14,710 bases of DNA, taken from Globomyces pollinis-pini. Taxonomy: Eukaryota > Chytridiomycota > Chytridiomycetes > Rhizophydiales > Globomycetaceae. The DNA is taken from positions 1,021-15,730 of the forward strand of contig MU621458.1 of assembly GCA_025399215.1 (NCBI GenBank), in the 5' to 3' direction. Positions within the stretch are counted from its first letter, which is position 1. The number at the start of each line of letters is the position of its first letter. This document shows, in pieces, positions 1 through 7,797 of the stretch. The notes beneath the pieces were generated by a model that did no database searches, was not told the origin of the DNA, and was given only the letters and a program-made list of their open reading frames with translations. Made by a program: the position numbers and the translations under genes.

Positions 1-528
1 GCGAGAAGAAAGCTTAATTTCATTTGATGGTGGACCGGACTTATTCACTCACTATTTATAGTCAATAACGGAACAAATTGGGAACTTGATTCATAAATGG
101 AACGTTTGAGATGGAAGCCAAGGAACATATGTGTTTGACCTTTAGCCACCACTAAACCATATGCGAATACGATTACAAATCAAATTACGCACTATAGACT
201 ATTTCTGTAGCATTTAATATGGCATTTCCTTATTTCCTCCAGCAATAAAAATATTGTTAAAAAGGGATCCCTTGTCCCCCTCATTATTTATAAATAATAA
301 TGTAACTCTACTAACAAACTTTTCAAAAGGGGTTATTCATACTTTCCCCCTAACAATTTATTACAGCAGTTATTTAATATTTATTATTGTTATTTATTCT
401 TTGCTCCCATATAATGTCAAAAATGTTAAGGGATACTCCATATAAATACTTTCTATTATTCTATATGGTGCTCCCCATACAATATCGCTAATCTCGCTAA
501 AAATTAAAATTATTCTACACATTTTATT
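1..528. other. left-edge region without a supportable gene
   Basis: I see no gene that can be defended here. The plus frame beginning at base 2 reads as plausible protein in three blocks, separated by in-frame TAG (59-61), TGA (107-109) and TAG (140-142). That could be a decayed gene end or chance. On the minus strand an open stretch at about 35-165 ends near a GTGAGT donor-like hexamer but has no usable start or acceptor. The 254-445 stretch is open only from a TTG codon and is low-complexity and hydrophobic. Confidence 0.3.
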
Positions 529-1164
529 TCACACATTAGAGCACATTTCTTTGATTGTAAGATGTTGTTTGATAAATTGGTCAAAATCAATTTCATTGCT
601 GATATCAAGATTCCAAAAAGATTTTGGTGCCAAGTCTTGTATTCTTCCACTGTTATCTTCACAAATTTTGAATGGGGTTAATACCTTTGATCCAGTATCC
701 ATTGAATATGTACATACTTTGGTGCCAATAATACTAAATCCGATTAAAATTGGCAAAGGGCATTCTTCAGCAAGTAATTCAAAGCGTTCTCTCATTTGCT
801 TATCTGCCTGTTTTCTTGTAAAAATGCTTTCGATGCTATTTGCTGACTTGATTTCAACAAATGTTACACTTTTGCCTTCACATCTAATTTCAAGTGTAAC
901 TACAAATCTTTATGAAAAACTCACCGAAATACAAATTAATCAACTGAGCCAAACACTTATCTACAATCAGTAAAAATGATGCTTTAGCTTCCTTGGACAA
1001 ATTCTCTAAAAAGGTACTCAATTACTATTTCATTCACCAAACTCCTCACTCACACCTTATTCCTTCTCATCCCACGGTGGATTTGATTTCCGCAAGCATT
1101 GTTTTATATCCACAAGGAACAATGACAAATTGGTAACAATAAAATCATCAAAAGATGTATCCAT
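529..1164 (-). pseudogene. PD-(D/E)XK-like nuclease-fold gene with interrupted 5' part
   Basis: Reading from ATG 1164, exon a (1164-1038), a 32-nt intron (1037-1006), exon b (1005-925), a 25-nt intron (924-900) and exon c (899-529) join in phase to 193 codons, stop included. One in-frame TAA lies at 1059-1057 (codon 36). Exon c carries a Glu-Ile-Lys motif (855-847) after hydrophobic strands, then a Lys/Arg-rich helix with the pattern RKQAD-x-QMRERF and a block around GFSIIGTKVC. This arrangement resembles fungal proteins with a restriction-endonuclease-like fold, recalled from memory. The splice phases support exons b-c well. Joining exon a past the TAA is inference, so this is either a pseudogene, a strain-specific nonsense change, or a gene whose true 5' exon I have not found. 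Exons b and c alone have no early ATG. Confidence 0.42.
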
Positions 1165-1492
1165 ATCTAATTTCCTTTCTAAATTAAATTATGGCACCAA
1201 GAGAGTATTTCGTACCACTTTCTGACTGTCTAAAACTCATAGCTTTTGGGCAAAAAATTCGATGTTGTTTATCTAAAGAAGTTCTTAACAACAAAATCAG
1301 AATCAATCAGAATTGAAGTTTAATTCTCTCTTAGAATTGAAACCACATTATGGTTGCAATATAGTAACCTTCTCAACAATGAAGCCCTTATCGATATTAA
1401 GTGCTCTATCTATACTACTTGTATGGACTTGTCCAAGAATCAACCAGTAATGTTCGAAAGATGTAACGTTAAGGTTATATGGTACTATATAT
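1165..1492. other. intergenic spacer, 328 bp
   Basis: This spacer lies between the stop of the DUF3455 gene and the start of the nuclease-like gene, both on the minus strand. It must contain the 3' end of the first and the 5' region of the second. Open stretches in it are extensions or shadows of the neighbouring gene. I see no RNA gene or repeat. Confidence 0.5.
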
Positions 1493-2050
1493 TTATTGGA
1501 AGAAAAGGTAGTCAGTCTTGTAATTAACTTGAGCAGTACTATTTCCAGTACAAGTTGCTGGAGGTACACCACCGTCAGTATTCACTCTCAACACCGTTTT
1601 CACATTAGAGAAGAATCCAGTGTTTCCAGTATGTTGCGTGATACCAACCTTCAACCATTGAATATTTTTTGGGTTTGGATCATCTTTTTTAATTAATGCC
1701 TTTCCGCTGATAATAGAACCATCTGCATCATATTTCCAAGTTGGTCGAGCACCATCAATAGCAACCGCTTTATCTAAGAAATAATGATGAACACTGTCGC
1801 GTTTATAAGGGACAGCATTCATGGAAATTAATAAAGCTTCTGCGAAATCAAGTACATATTTGCCTTCCACACATACATAATTTTGAGTACCTTCTGCGTT
1901 TCCAGAGTAAATCAACTTTTCACCGACTGGAAGTAATTCAGTTAAACGGTTGAAGGTGGTCATATCTTTAGCAATGGCACCAAATAAGTTGCTTGGTACA
2001 ACAGCAGCTTGAACAGCAATCAAAGATCCTAAAATAGCACTGAATTTCAT
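1493..2050 (-). CDS. secreted DUF3455-family protein
   Basis: This is an intronless 185-residue ORF on the minus strand. Residues 1-15 form a signal peptide (a Lys, a hydrophobic core, then Val-Gln-Ala-Ala), so the product is predicted to be secreted. The body matches the DUF3455 family (Pfam PF11937) as I know it: GTQNYVC at 54-60, VHHYF at 87-91, a Pro-Thr-Trp around 103-105 followed by an Asp-Gly-Ser, NIQWLKV at 129-135, and the C-terminal RVNTDGGVPPATC at 155-167 ending in an aromatic-rich strand. Length is typical. Two cysteines (60 and 167) could form one disulfide. The biochemical function of the family is unknown. A TATA-like box lies 42 nt upstream of the ATG, and the TAA stop is embedded in an AATAAA. 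Confidence 0.88.
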   Translation of the reverse strand: MKFSAILGSLIAVQAAVVPSNLFGAIAKDMTTFNRLTELLPVGEKLIYSGNAEGTQNYVCVEGKYVLDFAEALLISMNAVPYKRDSVHHYFLDKAVAIDGARPTWKYDADGSIISGKALIKKDDPNPKNIQWLKVGITQHTGNTGFFSNVKTVLRVNTDGGVPPATCTGNSTAQVNYKTDYLFFQ

Positions 2051-2092
2051 TTCTAATTATTTTTAATCAAAACGTACTGTTTTTACGTACCA

Positions 2093-2099
2093 TTTTATA
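2093..2099 (-). promoter_or_regulatory. TATA-like box of the DUF3455 gene
   Basis: The minus strand reads TATAAAA, ending 42 nt before the ATG at 2050. This spacing would allow a short 5' UTR. The hexamer ACGTAC occurs twice just downstream of it, between about 2072 and 2091. Confidence 0.45.
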
Positions 2100-2525
2100 C
2101 TTGGAATGAAACAAAATCACAGAATGGGGAATGTTTACTGGGGAACTTGTTTTGGTTGATTGAAGAGCCTATTGACCGCCATGTCCTTGTTTCTTCACAA
2201 AGGGCGTCTTCAATTGCATAGCCTTATATCAACTCGTTTGATTTTATAGTAAGAGTAAAATACTATGGAAGAATTTGGTGGAACATCCTTGATGTGGATC
2301 TTTTACTAGGTAGTGGCATTTGGTACCTCCAGCCTGTGCGTTTCAGTTAGATAGTTGCAGTCGTTTTTTTATGTTCTGTTCCTAATCTGGAATATCTTAA
2401 TTTAGGAATATTTTCTATGATGGAGTGTAAATGGCATATCATTTTCAAGAGATAATCTTAATATAATGCAGGATGAAGAGCTAACTAAAACAAAATGTAT
2501 AAATTGATAAGTGAAAGTATATTGA
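2100..2525. other. intergenic spacer
   Basis: This is the upstream region of the DUF3455 gene and the 3' side of the oxygenase gene. No open frame, tRNA, repeat or mobile-element end was recognised. Confidence 0.5.
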
Positions 2526-3836
2526 TCAATTCTTATCTAATTCAAGGAATCCTAATTCCCGTTGTACTTGTTCACCCACATACTGTCTAGGATACTTTTT
2601 CACATTTTCTTCAGTCTTGAACGCATCAAGTGGTTCAAGGATATTATCAGAGGCTAAATGATAGAATAAAGTGGAAGAAATTCTCCATGTTGGTCTTCCA
2701 AGTGCTTTCTGTCTTTCAATCGCGGTTAAAGTAGAGTCAACAACGCAAACTTCATGAAATCCAGCTACAATAGCACCTCCGGTAAGGAATTCAATTTGTT
2801 TAGCCGCTTGGACAAGCAAACATCCATCTAAAATATTTATAAACTTGTATGTTACTTGGAATTTTAACCAAGAGTTTTTGGCCTTCACGTGTCCAGATAT
2901 GTAGTCCAGGATATCGTGATTTTCCATGGATAGTCAAAAAATTCAAATCCCTAATGGTAAGTAAAAAGTCTTTACGAATGGAATCCAGCAATAACAGTGT
3001 CAGTTTTTCCATATAAAGATAAATCAGTAGCAGTTGGAGCCAAAAGATGTGGTCCTCCTAAAGATTTTAGTCTATACTAGAACGCAAACCATGTGCGAGA
3101 TTGGTAAAAGTATCAGCTGGCAAACCAAGACCAATAGCAAGCATTGTGGCAGTTACATTAACAGCGTTCAACATTCTGTCACCCCAATGGTTCATTTGGT
3201 TAGACCAATCAGGGAATGCTACAAATAAGCGTTAAATATTAGATACCTTCAGGGATAACAGGATCCGCATTTAATTGAGCAAACTTAGTTTCTTTTGGAG
3301 TATCACCCATTCTCCAGAACTACAGTTTAAGTTTCAATTTCTATTTACATATCTCCATTTTGGATCAGTTTCATTAAAGTCGAGTGGACGATCTTCAGGC
3401 GCCATTTTCTCAACCATTTCTAGACAATCATCATCTCTTCCACAACGCTAACTTCATGAAAATAAAATGTATTACTGGTAATTCGGTGTGAGATGGAGTA
3501 GCCCCAACTTGGTATGATAATCTATAGTATAAGAAAACAGTGACCTATACTCTGGTTTGACATCTTTCATTTTAACTTCAGTTGGTTGGTTGAAATAGTC
3601 TTCAATCAAATCCAAGAAATCAGAGTTTTCTTGTTCACTAACTCTTGGGTCTCTAATAGCAAAAGCCGAGTAAGTTTTAATAGCATCAGCCAACTGTATG
3701 AACAATTAGAGACAATTCAATGAAATACTTTAAGACATTCAGCTTTAGCTTCTGGAGAATCAGCTCTTTCCAAAAATGGTCTCAAATCAATCACAGGCAA
3801 GTCCACAGTAGATACTAATTTAGTTGCAGCAGGCAT
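2526..3836 (-). CDS. 2-oxoglutarate/Fe(II)-dependent oxygenase, isopenicillin-N-synthase-like
   Basis: Nine exons join in phase to 360 residues. Exons: 3836-3729, 3693-3545, 3521-3476, 3447-3349, 3319-3247, 3218-3090, 3057-2976, 2950-2856, 2827-2526. The eight introns are 35, 23, 28, 29, 28, 32, 25 and 28 nt. The N-terminal DIOX_N part includes VDLPVIDL and YQVGATP. The core has a complete iron triad: His228-Ser-Asp230 and His285 (GFHEV), plus the 2OG-binding Arg309 in RISS. Further family landmarks are GPHLLAPT and YPGLHIWTR. Length is normal for the fungal branch often labelled clavaminate-synthase-like; its substrate is unknown. The HxD serine codon is itself split by a 25-nt intron. The sixth intron could alternatively be 20 nt, adding four residues; the 32-nt version fits the family length better. 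Nothing nearby forms a biosynthetic cluster. Confidence 0.9.
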
Positions 3837-4099
3837 AAAAATAAAAAGTAAACATTTTTAGTGACAAATCAAATGGTTTTGAGCTGGGGCTAGTTACACA
3901 GTGTTTCATCATTCAGTTTATCCTTAACTTTACTTGAACATCGCGTCAAAGGAGCTTAAATTGAGAGATTCATTAAAATCAATTGTCTTGAATTGTAACT
4001 GGCACTCAATAAGTCACACTTGTATCCATTTTTTGACAATCCACAATCTGTTTCAGAACAACCCTATATATCTGGTGACAGGTCAGGTACATACAGTAA

Positions 4100-4369
4100 A
4101 TGTTACAAGATTTGACTCACAGTCAAATCTCCAAAATTAAAAAAAAAACCATAACCAATGTACGTACTTTACACTACACTTATAAGAAATTTTGCTGCGA
4201 GAACAGAACCAAAGCAGAAACAGAATTTAATTCCCAACAATTTTGGTTTAACAAATCAAGTTTAAGCTTGGATGGTATCAAACATATGTTTTTTAAAATA
4301 TTTAGAACATTAACCAAGAGTGGCAAAATAGTGGGTATGAATTTGAATGACGAATACTTTAAGACTTGA
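4100..4369 (+). CDS. doubtful hypothetical ORF, 89 aa
   Basis: An ATG-initiated frame of 89 codons runs through AT-rich intergenic DNA. The product would be Lys/Phe-rich and basic, with no signal peptide, no recognisable domain and no resemblance I know of. An antisense 64-codon frame overlaps it, which weakens the case. The start lies just before the 10-bp inverted repeat. It could be a young or species-specific gene, part of a long 5' leader, or chance. Confidence 0.2.
   Translation: MLQDLTHSQISKIKKKTITNVRTLHYTYKKFCCENRTKAETEFNSQQFWFNKSSLSLDGIKHMFFKIFRTLTKSGKIVGMNLNDEYFKT
4108..4130. repeat. perfect 10-bp inverted repeat with 3-nt loop
   Basis: AGATTTGACT is followed by CAC and then by its exact reverse complement, AGTCAAATCT. 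It could act as a dimeric transcription-factor site or as a hairpin in a leader RNA. It stands about 280 nt upstream of the oxygenase start and 535 nt upstream of the preproprotein start. Confidence 0.75.
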
Positions 4370-4628
4370 AACATAAAGAACTTTTCTTTGTATAACTGTG
4401 AGAAAATACATGCATTGTAACCAATAACTCGTCCTGTACATATTCAACATCTTCACCGAAGTTCAAAAGCGTTCAACCATGAGTTTATCAAAAGCTACAA
4501 AAATCGCGTGACTTTTGCTATTGGCACTTGTGTTATTGTACACTTGGCTGCAACAATTCATTCCTTGGCTTAACATACACTTAAAGTAAGTGGGTATATG
4601 ATGTCAATAGTTGCGGATCATTGTTGTC

Positions 4629-4636
4629 TATAAATA
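4629..4636 (+). promoter_or_regulatory. TATA box of the preproprotein gene
   Basis: TATAAATA ends 28 nt before the ATG at 4665, implying a very short 5' UTR if it is used. It also shows that the longer frame starting at 4611 is not the real start, because that start precedes the box. Confidence 0.5.
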
Positions 4637-4664
4637 TACACAAGTAATAACATGTACACAGATC

Positions 4665-5210
4665 ATGAATTTAATTAGTCTACTTTTTATTGCTTTAACT
4701 GTCGCATTACCTTTACCTAAACCGGATGTTCAAGAAATTCTATTGGCCCATACTAATGCAGGTGAATTCAAAAAGGTTCACAGTCTTAAAGGATTAACTG
4801 ACCGAGAATTATTTTTGGCTGCACATACTCCAAATGCACCTAATCCGCCAAACTCACTTGCTGCACAACAAGGTGCTGACGGGACTCAAGTTACTGGTGC
4901 CGAAGCAAAAGCAGCTGTTGCTAAAGCGATCAAGGTTGATGCTGCTGGAGGGCCCGGTGGAAAGGCAGGGAAAGGCAAATTAGGAGGTTTACTTGGTGGG
5001 GGATTGTTTGGTGCACTACGAAAGAGACAAGAAACAAAACAAGAGCAATTTGCTAAGCTTTTGAATGAAGATGGTAAATTGAATGATGATGGAAAGGCTG
5101 CTCTTGACCGAGCAATGAATATGTTGAAAACAATGGCAGCATTAAAACCTGACGATGTGGAGCTCCAAAACGGATTACAAGAACTTAAAGATTATGCCTC
5201 TCAACAGTAA
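4665..5210 (+). CDS. secreted preproprotein with a Lys-Arg processing site, unknown family
   Basis: This is an intronless 181-residue protein. I chose ATG 4665 because it places a classical signal peptide (residues 1 to about 15) at the N-terminus and lies just after a TATA box. After it come an acidic/neutral segment (16-60), an Ala-rich helical segment (78-94), a Gly-rich hydrophobic stretch (about 96-117, including GGLLGGGLFGAL) and Arg-Lys-Arg at 119-121. Kex2-type proteases cut after Lys-Arg, which would release a 60-residue C-terminal helical peptide starting with Gln122, possibly becoming pyroglutamate. There are no cysteines. I do not recognise the family. Processing and extracellular location are inferred. 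A canonical AATAAA follows 66 nt after the stop, and the gene converges on the ZIP-like gene across 118 bp. Confidence 0.75.
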   Translation: MNLISLLFIALTVALPLPKPDVQEILLAHTNAGEFKKVHSLKGLTDRELFLAAHTPNAPNPPNSLAAQQGADGTQVTGAEAKAAVAKAIKVDAAGGPGGKAGKGKLGGLLGGGLFGALRKRQETKQEQFAKLLNEDGKLNDDGKAALDRAMNMLKTMAALKPDDVELQNGLQELKDYASQQ

Positions 5211-5275
5211 AGACTCAGCTCTCTGTGTTCATCCGATTTGATTACATTTGTACTTTAACCTTTTTTTCGGTCTTG

Positions 5276-5281
5276 AATAAA
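5276..5281 (+). terminator. polyadenylation signal AATAAA
   Basis: AATAAA lies 66 nt after the preproprotein stop and inside the 118-bp convergent gap, so the mRNA 3' end must fall close to or inside the opposing ZIP-like gene's 3' end. Confidence 0.5.
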
Positions 5282-5328
5282 CTATTTACTTGTCAAGTTT
5301 TATAGCAAAGAATGTGAATAGAATCAAT

Positions 5329-6336
5329 TTATTGATTAAATCCATTACTTAAATAAAATAACCAAACGATTGTCATCATAATACTTCCTAAATACAATGC
5401 TATAAAACAAATGACTTTCATAAACGACTTGAAAGATTGGAAATATTTGCTGTGGTTGATTTCAACACCCAGCAAACTGCAATAGCTAATATACATTCCG
5501 ACCCCGGCTGAAATGGAATACAAGATACCTTTCATGACAATTGAATGTACCATATTTGAGTACAAAGAGCGATTGACAATAGTTCCGATAATAATCCCAA
5601 TTGGAGAGACTATCAGGCTAGGAAGAGAGAAATAGAACTTGGAGACTGTTGACATTTTAGTAGATCCCAACATCGATCCCATCACAACGCTGACAAAAAA
5701 TTGAAAAATGGATCCAGCAAACAATAATCGAAAAAACACTATATCAGGAAGAGATCCCATAATCAATCCCAAGTTAAACATAAAAATTGAGGTGCCCACT
5801 CCTACTGTATACGTGTTCACCCTATTTTCCTCATTAGGCTCATGAACCATTTCAGTGATAGCCGAGCAGATTGGAATATCCATTGCCAATAAAGATCTGG
5901 ACTCATTATCATCAGTTGAACATTGAGTATTTAATTCCGAGGATACGTAATCAGAATCCAGTAAAATGATATCGAGCAATTGGATAATGTATCCTGCAGT
6001 TACAGCACACAATCCTACATAGCATGTTCCATAAGATTTCCAATGTCCAGTCAAGCAAGGCCTGGCGAAATAATAGAAAGCATAAGGAAGAAAGTATATC
6101 CAACAAGTTGCTATAATGGTGAGAGTTTATTCGTTACCTACTAAAACACCAATTCCCAGCATCTTTAGAATAAATACAAGAGATAGAATGGTATCGCTTT
6201 TAAGATTCCTGGTGAGTAGGATAGAACCATAGACGCCAAAAAAGGACGACAACATCATTACTCCACTTCCAGCTACATGCACCCATAGGTTCAATTCAGG
6301 GGCATCAATTGTACAATCATTCATATTCGTTATCAT
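5329..6336 (-). CDS. ZIP-family membrane protein lacking the metal-binding residues (pseudotransporter)
   Basis: Two exons (6336-6138 and 6110-5329) flank a 27-nt intron (6137-6111). The start is ATG 6336 (326 aa) or ATG 6324 (322 aa); the second, beginning Met-Asn-Asp, matches the start of the paralogue at 8744-9732, which has 321 aa. The intron interrupts both genes at the same place, after the KM-x-GIG motif, so common descent is clear. The proteins align without gaps across membrane segments 4-5. Numbering from Met-Asn-Asp, the ZIP metal ligands are gone: the paralogue's HLLPD is YFLPY (68-72), the HS of helix 4 is Phe172-Met, and helix 5 HQLFEG is FQFFVS (197-203), with His to Phe198 and Glu to Val202. 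The frame is fully open with about eight hydrophobic segments, so it is not an ordinary pseudogene. Metal transport in the usual way seems impossible; a structural, regulatory or new role is inferred. Confidence 0.85.
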
Positions 6337-6339
6337 ATT

Positions 6340-6498
6340 TCAATCCAGGATTGTGTTCTGATCTAAATTGCTTACCTCCTCAAGCCACATCGAGTCTTCA
6401 TTCGTTCTTTTTTCATTGGGGTCGCGAGGAAATAAATAATCCAAAGGATCTAGAAAATTGTTGTTTACTAATCTAGAATATTCTTTTTGAAGAGTCAT
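6340..6498 (-). CDS. small hypothetical ORF directly upstream of the ZIP-like gene
   Basis: A 52-residue acidic ORF starts at ATG 6498 and ends in TGA at 6342-6340. The next in-frame codon but one is the first ATG of the ZIP-like gene, so the two share a frame separated by TGA AAT. It has no signal peptide or TM. Part of it (the segment with DPNEKRT followed by a Leu-Glu-Glu) resembles the small gene upstream of the other ZIP (DPLDERT then Leu-Glu-Asn), hinting that both small ORFs come from one duplicated unit. A GTAAGC donor-like site follows Leu-Glu-Glu, but no fitting acceptor exists. It may be a truncated duplicate, an upstream ORF in the ZIP-like mRNA, or chance. Confidence 0.3.
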   Translation of the reverse strand: MTLQKEYSRLVNNNFLDPLDYLFPRDPNEKRTNEDSMWLEEVSNLDQNTILD

Positions 6499-6526
6499 GT
6501 ATGAGTCAGACAACCATTGGATCACG

Positions 6527-6533
6527 TATAAAA
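6527..6533 (+). promoter_or_regulatory. TATA-like box of the 407-aa gene
   Basis: A TATAAAA-like sequence lies about 40 nt before the ATG at 6574, in a short gap shared with the minus-strand ORF/ZIP-like unit, so this is probably a bidirectional promoter region. Confidence 0.4.
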
Positions 6534-6573
6534 ATCGAAAAAAAAATCAGAGCTAAAAAACATTGAATTTAAA

Positions 6574-7797
6574 ATGTTAAACAAAAAGAATGTACTGCTT
6601 TGCCTGGCTGATCAGAGTCAGAATCAGGATATCGCATTTATTGCCAGCAACTTTTGTGGAATCGTTGTATATCAAATTGAGGATTTGACTCACTATTTGG
6701 CTAGCATATCCTCTCCTATCAGTATTTACATTTGTGGAAATGTAGAAAACCTTAACCTAGATTATGATACTCTATACATCATCAAAGAACTGTCAACTGG
6801 TAACATGGTCAAAAACAATACATATGTATCTGTAGGTCAAGTTCCAATCAATATTCACAATGTTGGAGTCTTTTTTCAGAAGTTTTTTAATACTGAAAAA
6901 GATATTTACAATTCAATTGTAAACGAGCATGAATTTCAATCACTCACCTTATCAAAGAAACCGGCAGTTGCACACAGGAAGGGAATTTACTTATCCAACG
7001 TCAATGAACAAAAAGATGGAACAGTTTCCTTTAATCTACTACGTTGCTCCACCAATCTTTCTGGCCCTACGGATAATTTCAGGTCCACTGATAAAGAAAT
7101 TTTGGAAAAGGTTAATGAAGCAGGTCAATCATTCTTTGATGGGGCATATAGATTCAATCATGTTCTTGCTCAAACATATCACAATACCAATTCGATTGAT
7201 GATCCAGACAACAAACAACGAAAAGCTAGAATAAGTGAACACTCTGACAAGACCAAAGACATGCCATCAAATGCATTAATGGCATTTTGCACTTTTTACA
7301 AAGATTACTCTGGTGATCAGTTCACAGATGGTGCTTTTAAACATGGACAAGGTTTTGATTATGTGTATGGACAAAAAAATGAAACTGTCTTGACAAAATT
7401 ACGATTCAGGTTAAAATCAGAAGCTGCTGCAAGAGATGATACTCTCACTAAACAATTTGATATTACTCTATATCCGAATTCGGTATTTCTAATGTCTCTT
7501 CTCACCAATCGTCTCTACACACATGAAATAGTTCCTTCTTCATTGCCCGTAGAAAAAATCCCAACTCGAATGGGTTATGTTATACGGTGTTCGAATACAA
7601 ATGCAATTTTCAAGGATGGAACTACTTTTATTGAAAGTGGTGGTGATTGGGTACCACTTGTTCCACCTACTGACACAGGGATCAAAGAATTAACAAGAAT
7701 GTACAAGATTGAGAATACTACAATTGATATTTTAAATTACCAGGATAAATTCTTTTTCAGTATGAATTCTGGAGATTACAAAAAACCAATACTTTAA
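6574..7797 (+). CDS. 2OG-Fe(II) oxygenase-like protein, large paralogue
   Basis: This is an intronless 407-residue protein, cytosolic by appearance. The C-terminal half fits a double-stranded beta-helix oxygenase: His223-Ser-Asp225 as the HxD pair, His317 (YTHEI) as the distal ligand and Arg338 (GYVIRCS) as the likely 2-oxoglutarate-binding arginine. It is homologous to the convergent neighbour at 7798-8559: both contain EHSD/FHSD, an ITL-x-x-NS segment, TNR-x-Y-x-H and an Arg-x-Ser. Compared with that neighbour it has a longer N-terminal domain (about residues 1-130) that I do not recognise, and about 32 extra residues between HxD and distal His. The closest known type is AlkB-like/2OG oxygenases. 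The substrate (nucleic acid, protein or small molecule) cannot be told. Its lack of introns contrasts with the oxygenase at 2526-3836. Confidence 0.65.
   Translation: MLNKKNVLLCLADQSQNQDIAFIASNFCGIVVYQIEDLTHYLASISSPISIYICGNVENLNLDYDTLYIIKELSTGNMVKNNTYVSVGQVPINIHNVGVFFQKFFNTEKDIYNSIVNEHEFQSLTLSKKPAVAHRKGIYLSNVNEQKDGTVSFNLLRCSTNLSGPTDNFRSTDKEILEKVNEAGQSFFDGAYRFNHVLAQTYHNTNSIDDPDNKQRKARISEHSDKTKDMPSNALMAFCTFYKDYSGDQFTDGAFKHGQGFDYVYGQKNETVLTKLRFRLKSEAAARDDTLTKQFDITLYPNSVFLMSLLTNRLYTHEIVPSSLPVEKIPTRMGYVIRCSNTNAIFKDGTTFIESGGDWVPLVPPTDTGIKELTRMYKIENTTIDILNYQDKFFFSMNSGDYKKPIL

Larger units (their letters stand above)
3837..4664. other. long intergenic region (828 bp), divergent promoters
   Basis: This region separates the minus-strand oxygenase from the plus-strand preproprotein gene, so it carries both promoters. 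It contains a perfect inverted repeat (4108-4130), an 89-codon Lys-rich ORF of doubtful reality (4100-4369), a small TM-like frame broken by TGA (4479-4589) and a TATA box (4629-4636). No tRNA or mobile-element ends were seen. Confidence 0.5.

Noticed and set aside
254..445. 63-aa ORF at the left edge
   Set aside because: It begins with TTG, is low-complexity, and no ATG-initiated or spliced gene could be built from it.
551..973. 140-aa plus-strand ORF
   Set aside because: It is antisense to the nuclease-like exon c, which has family-like motifs and phase-consistent introns; the plus frame has none.
1020..1060. alternative 31-nt intron in the nuclease-like gene that avoids the TAA
   Set aside because: It puts the next exon in a frame that reaches a stop before it can join the well-supported exon b frame.
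1348..1572. 74-aa minus-strand ORF
   Set aside because: It overlaps the 3' part of the DUF3455 gene in another frame and has no features; it is a shadow.
4180..4374. 64-aa hydrophobic minus ORF
   Set aside because: It lies antisense to another doubtful ORF in AT-rich DNA; no start context, signal or family was found.
6340..6498. the small ORF as the N-terminus of the ZIP-like protein
   Set aside because: It is in frame, but TGA separates them, no acceptor allows an intron to remove the stop, and the canonical paralogue starts at the equivalent Met-Asn-Asp.
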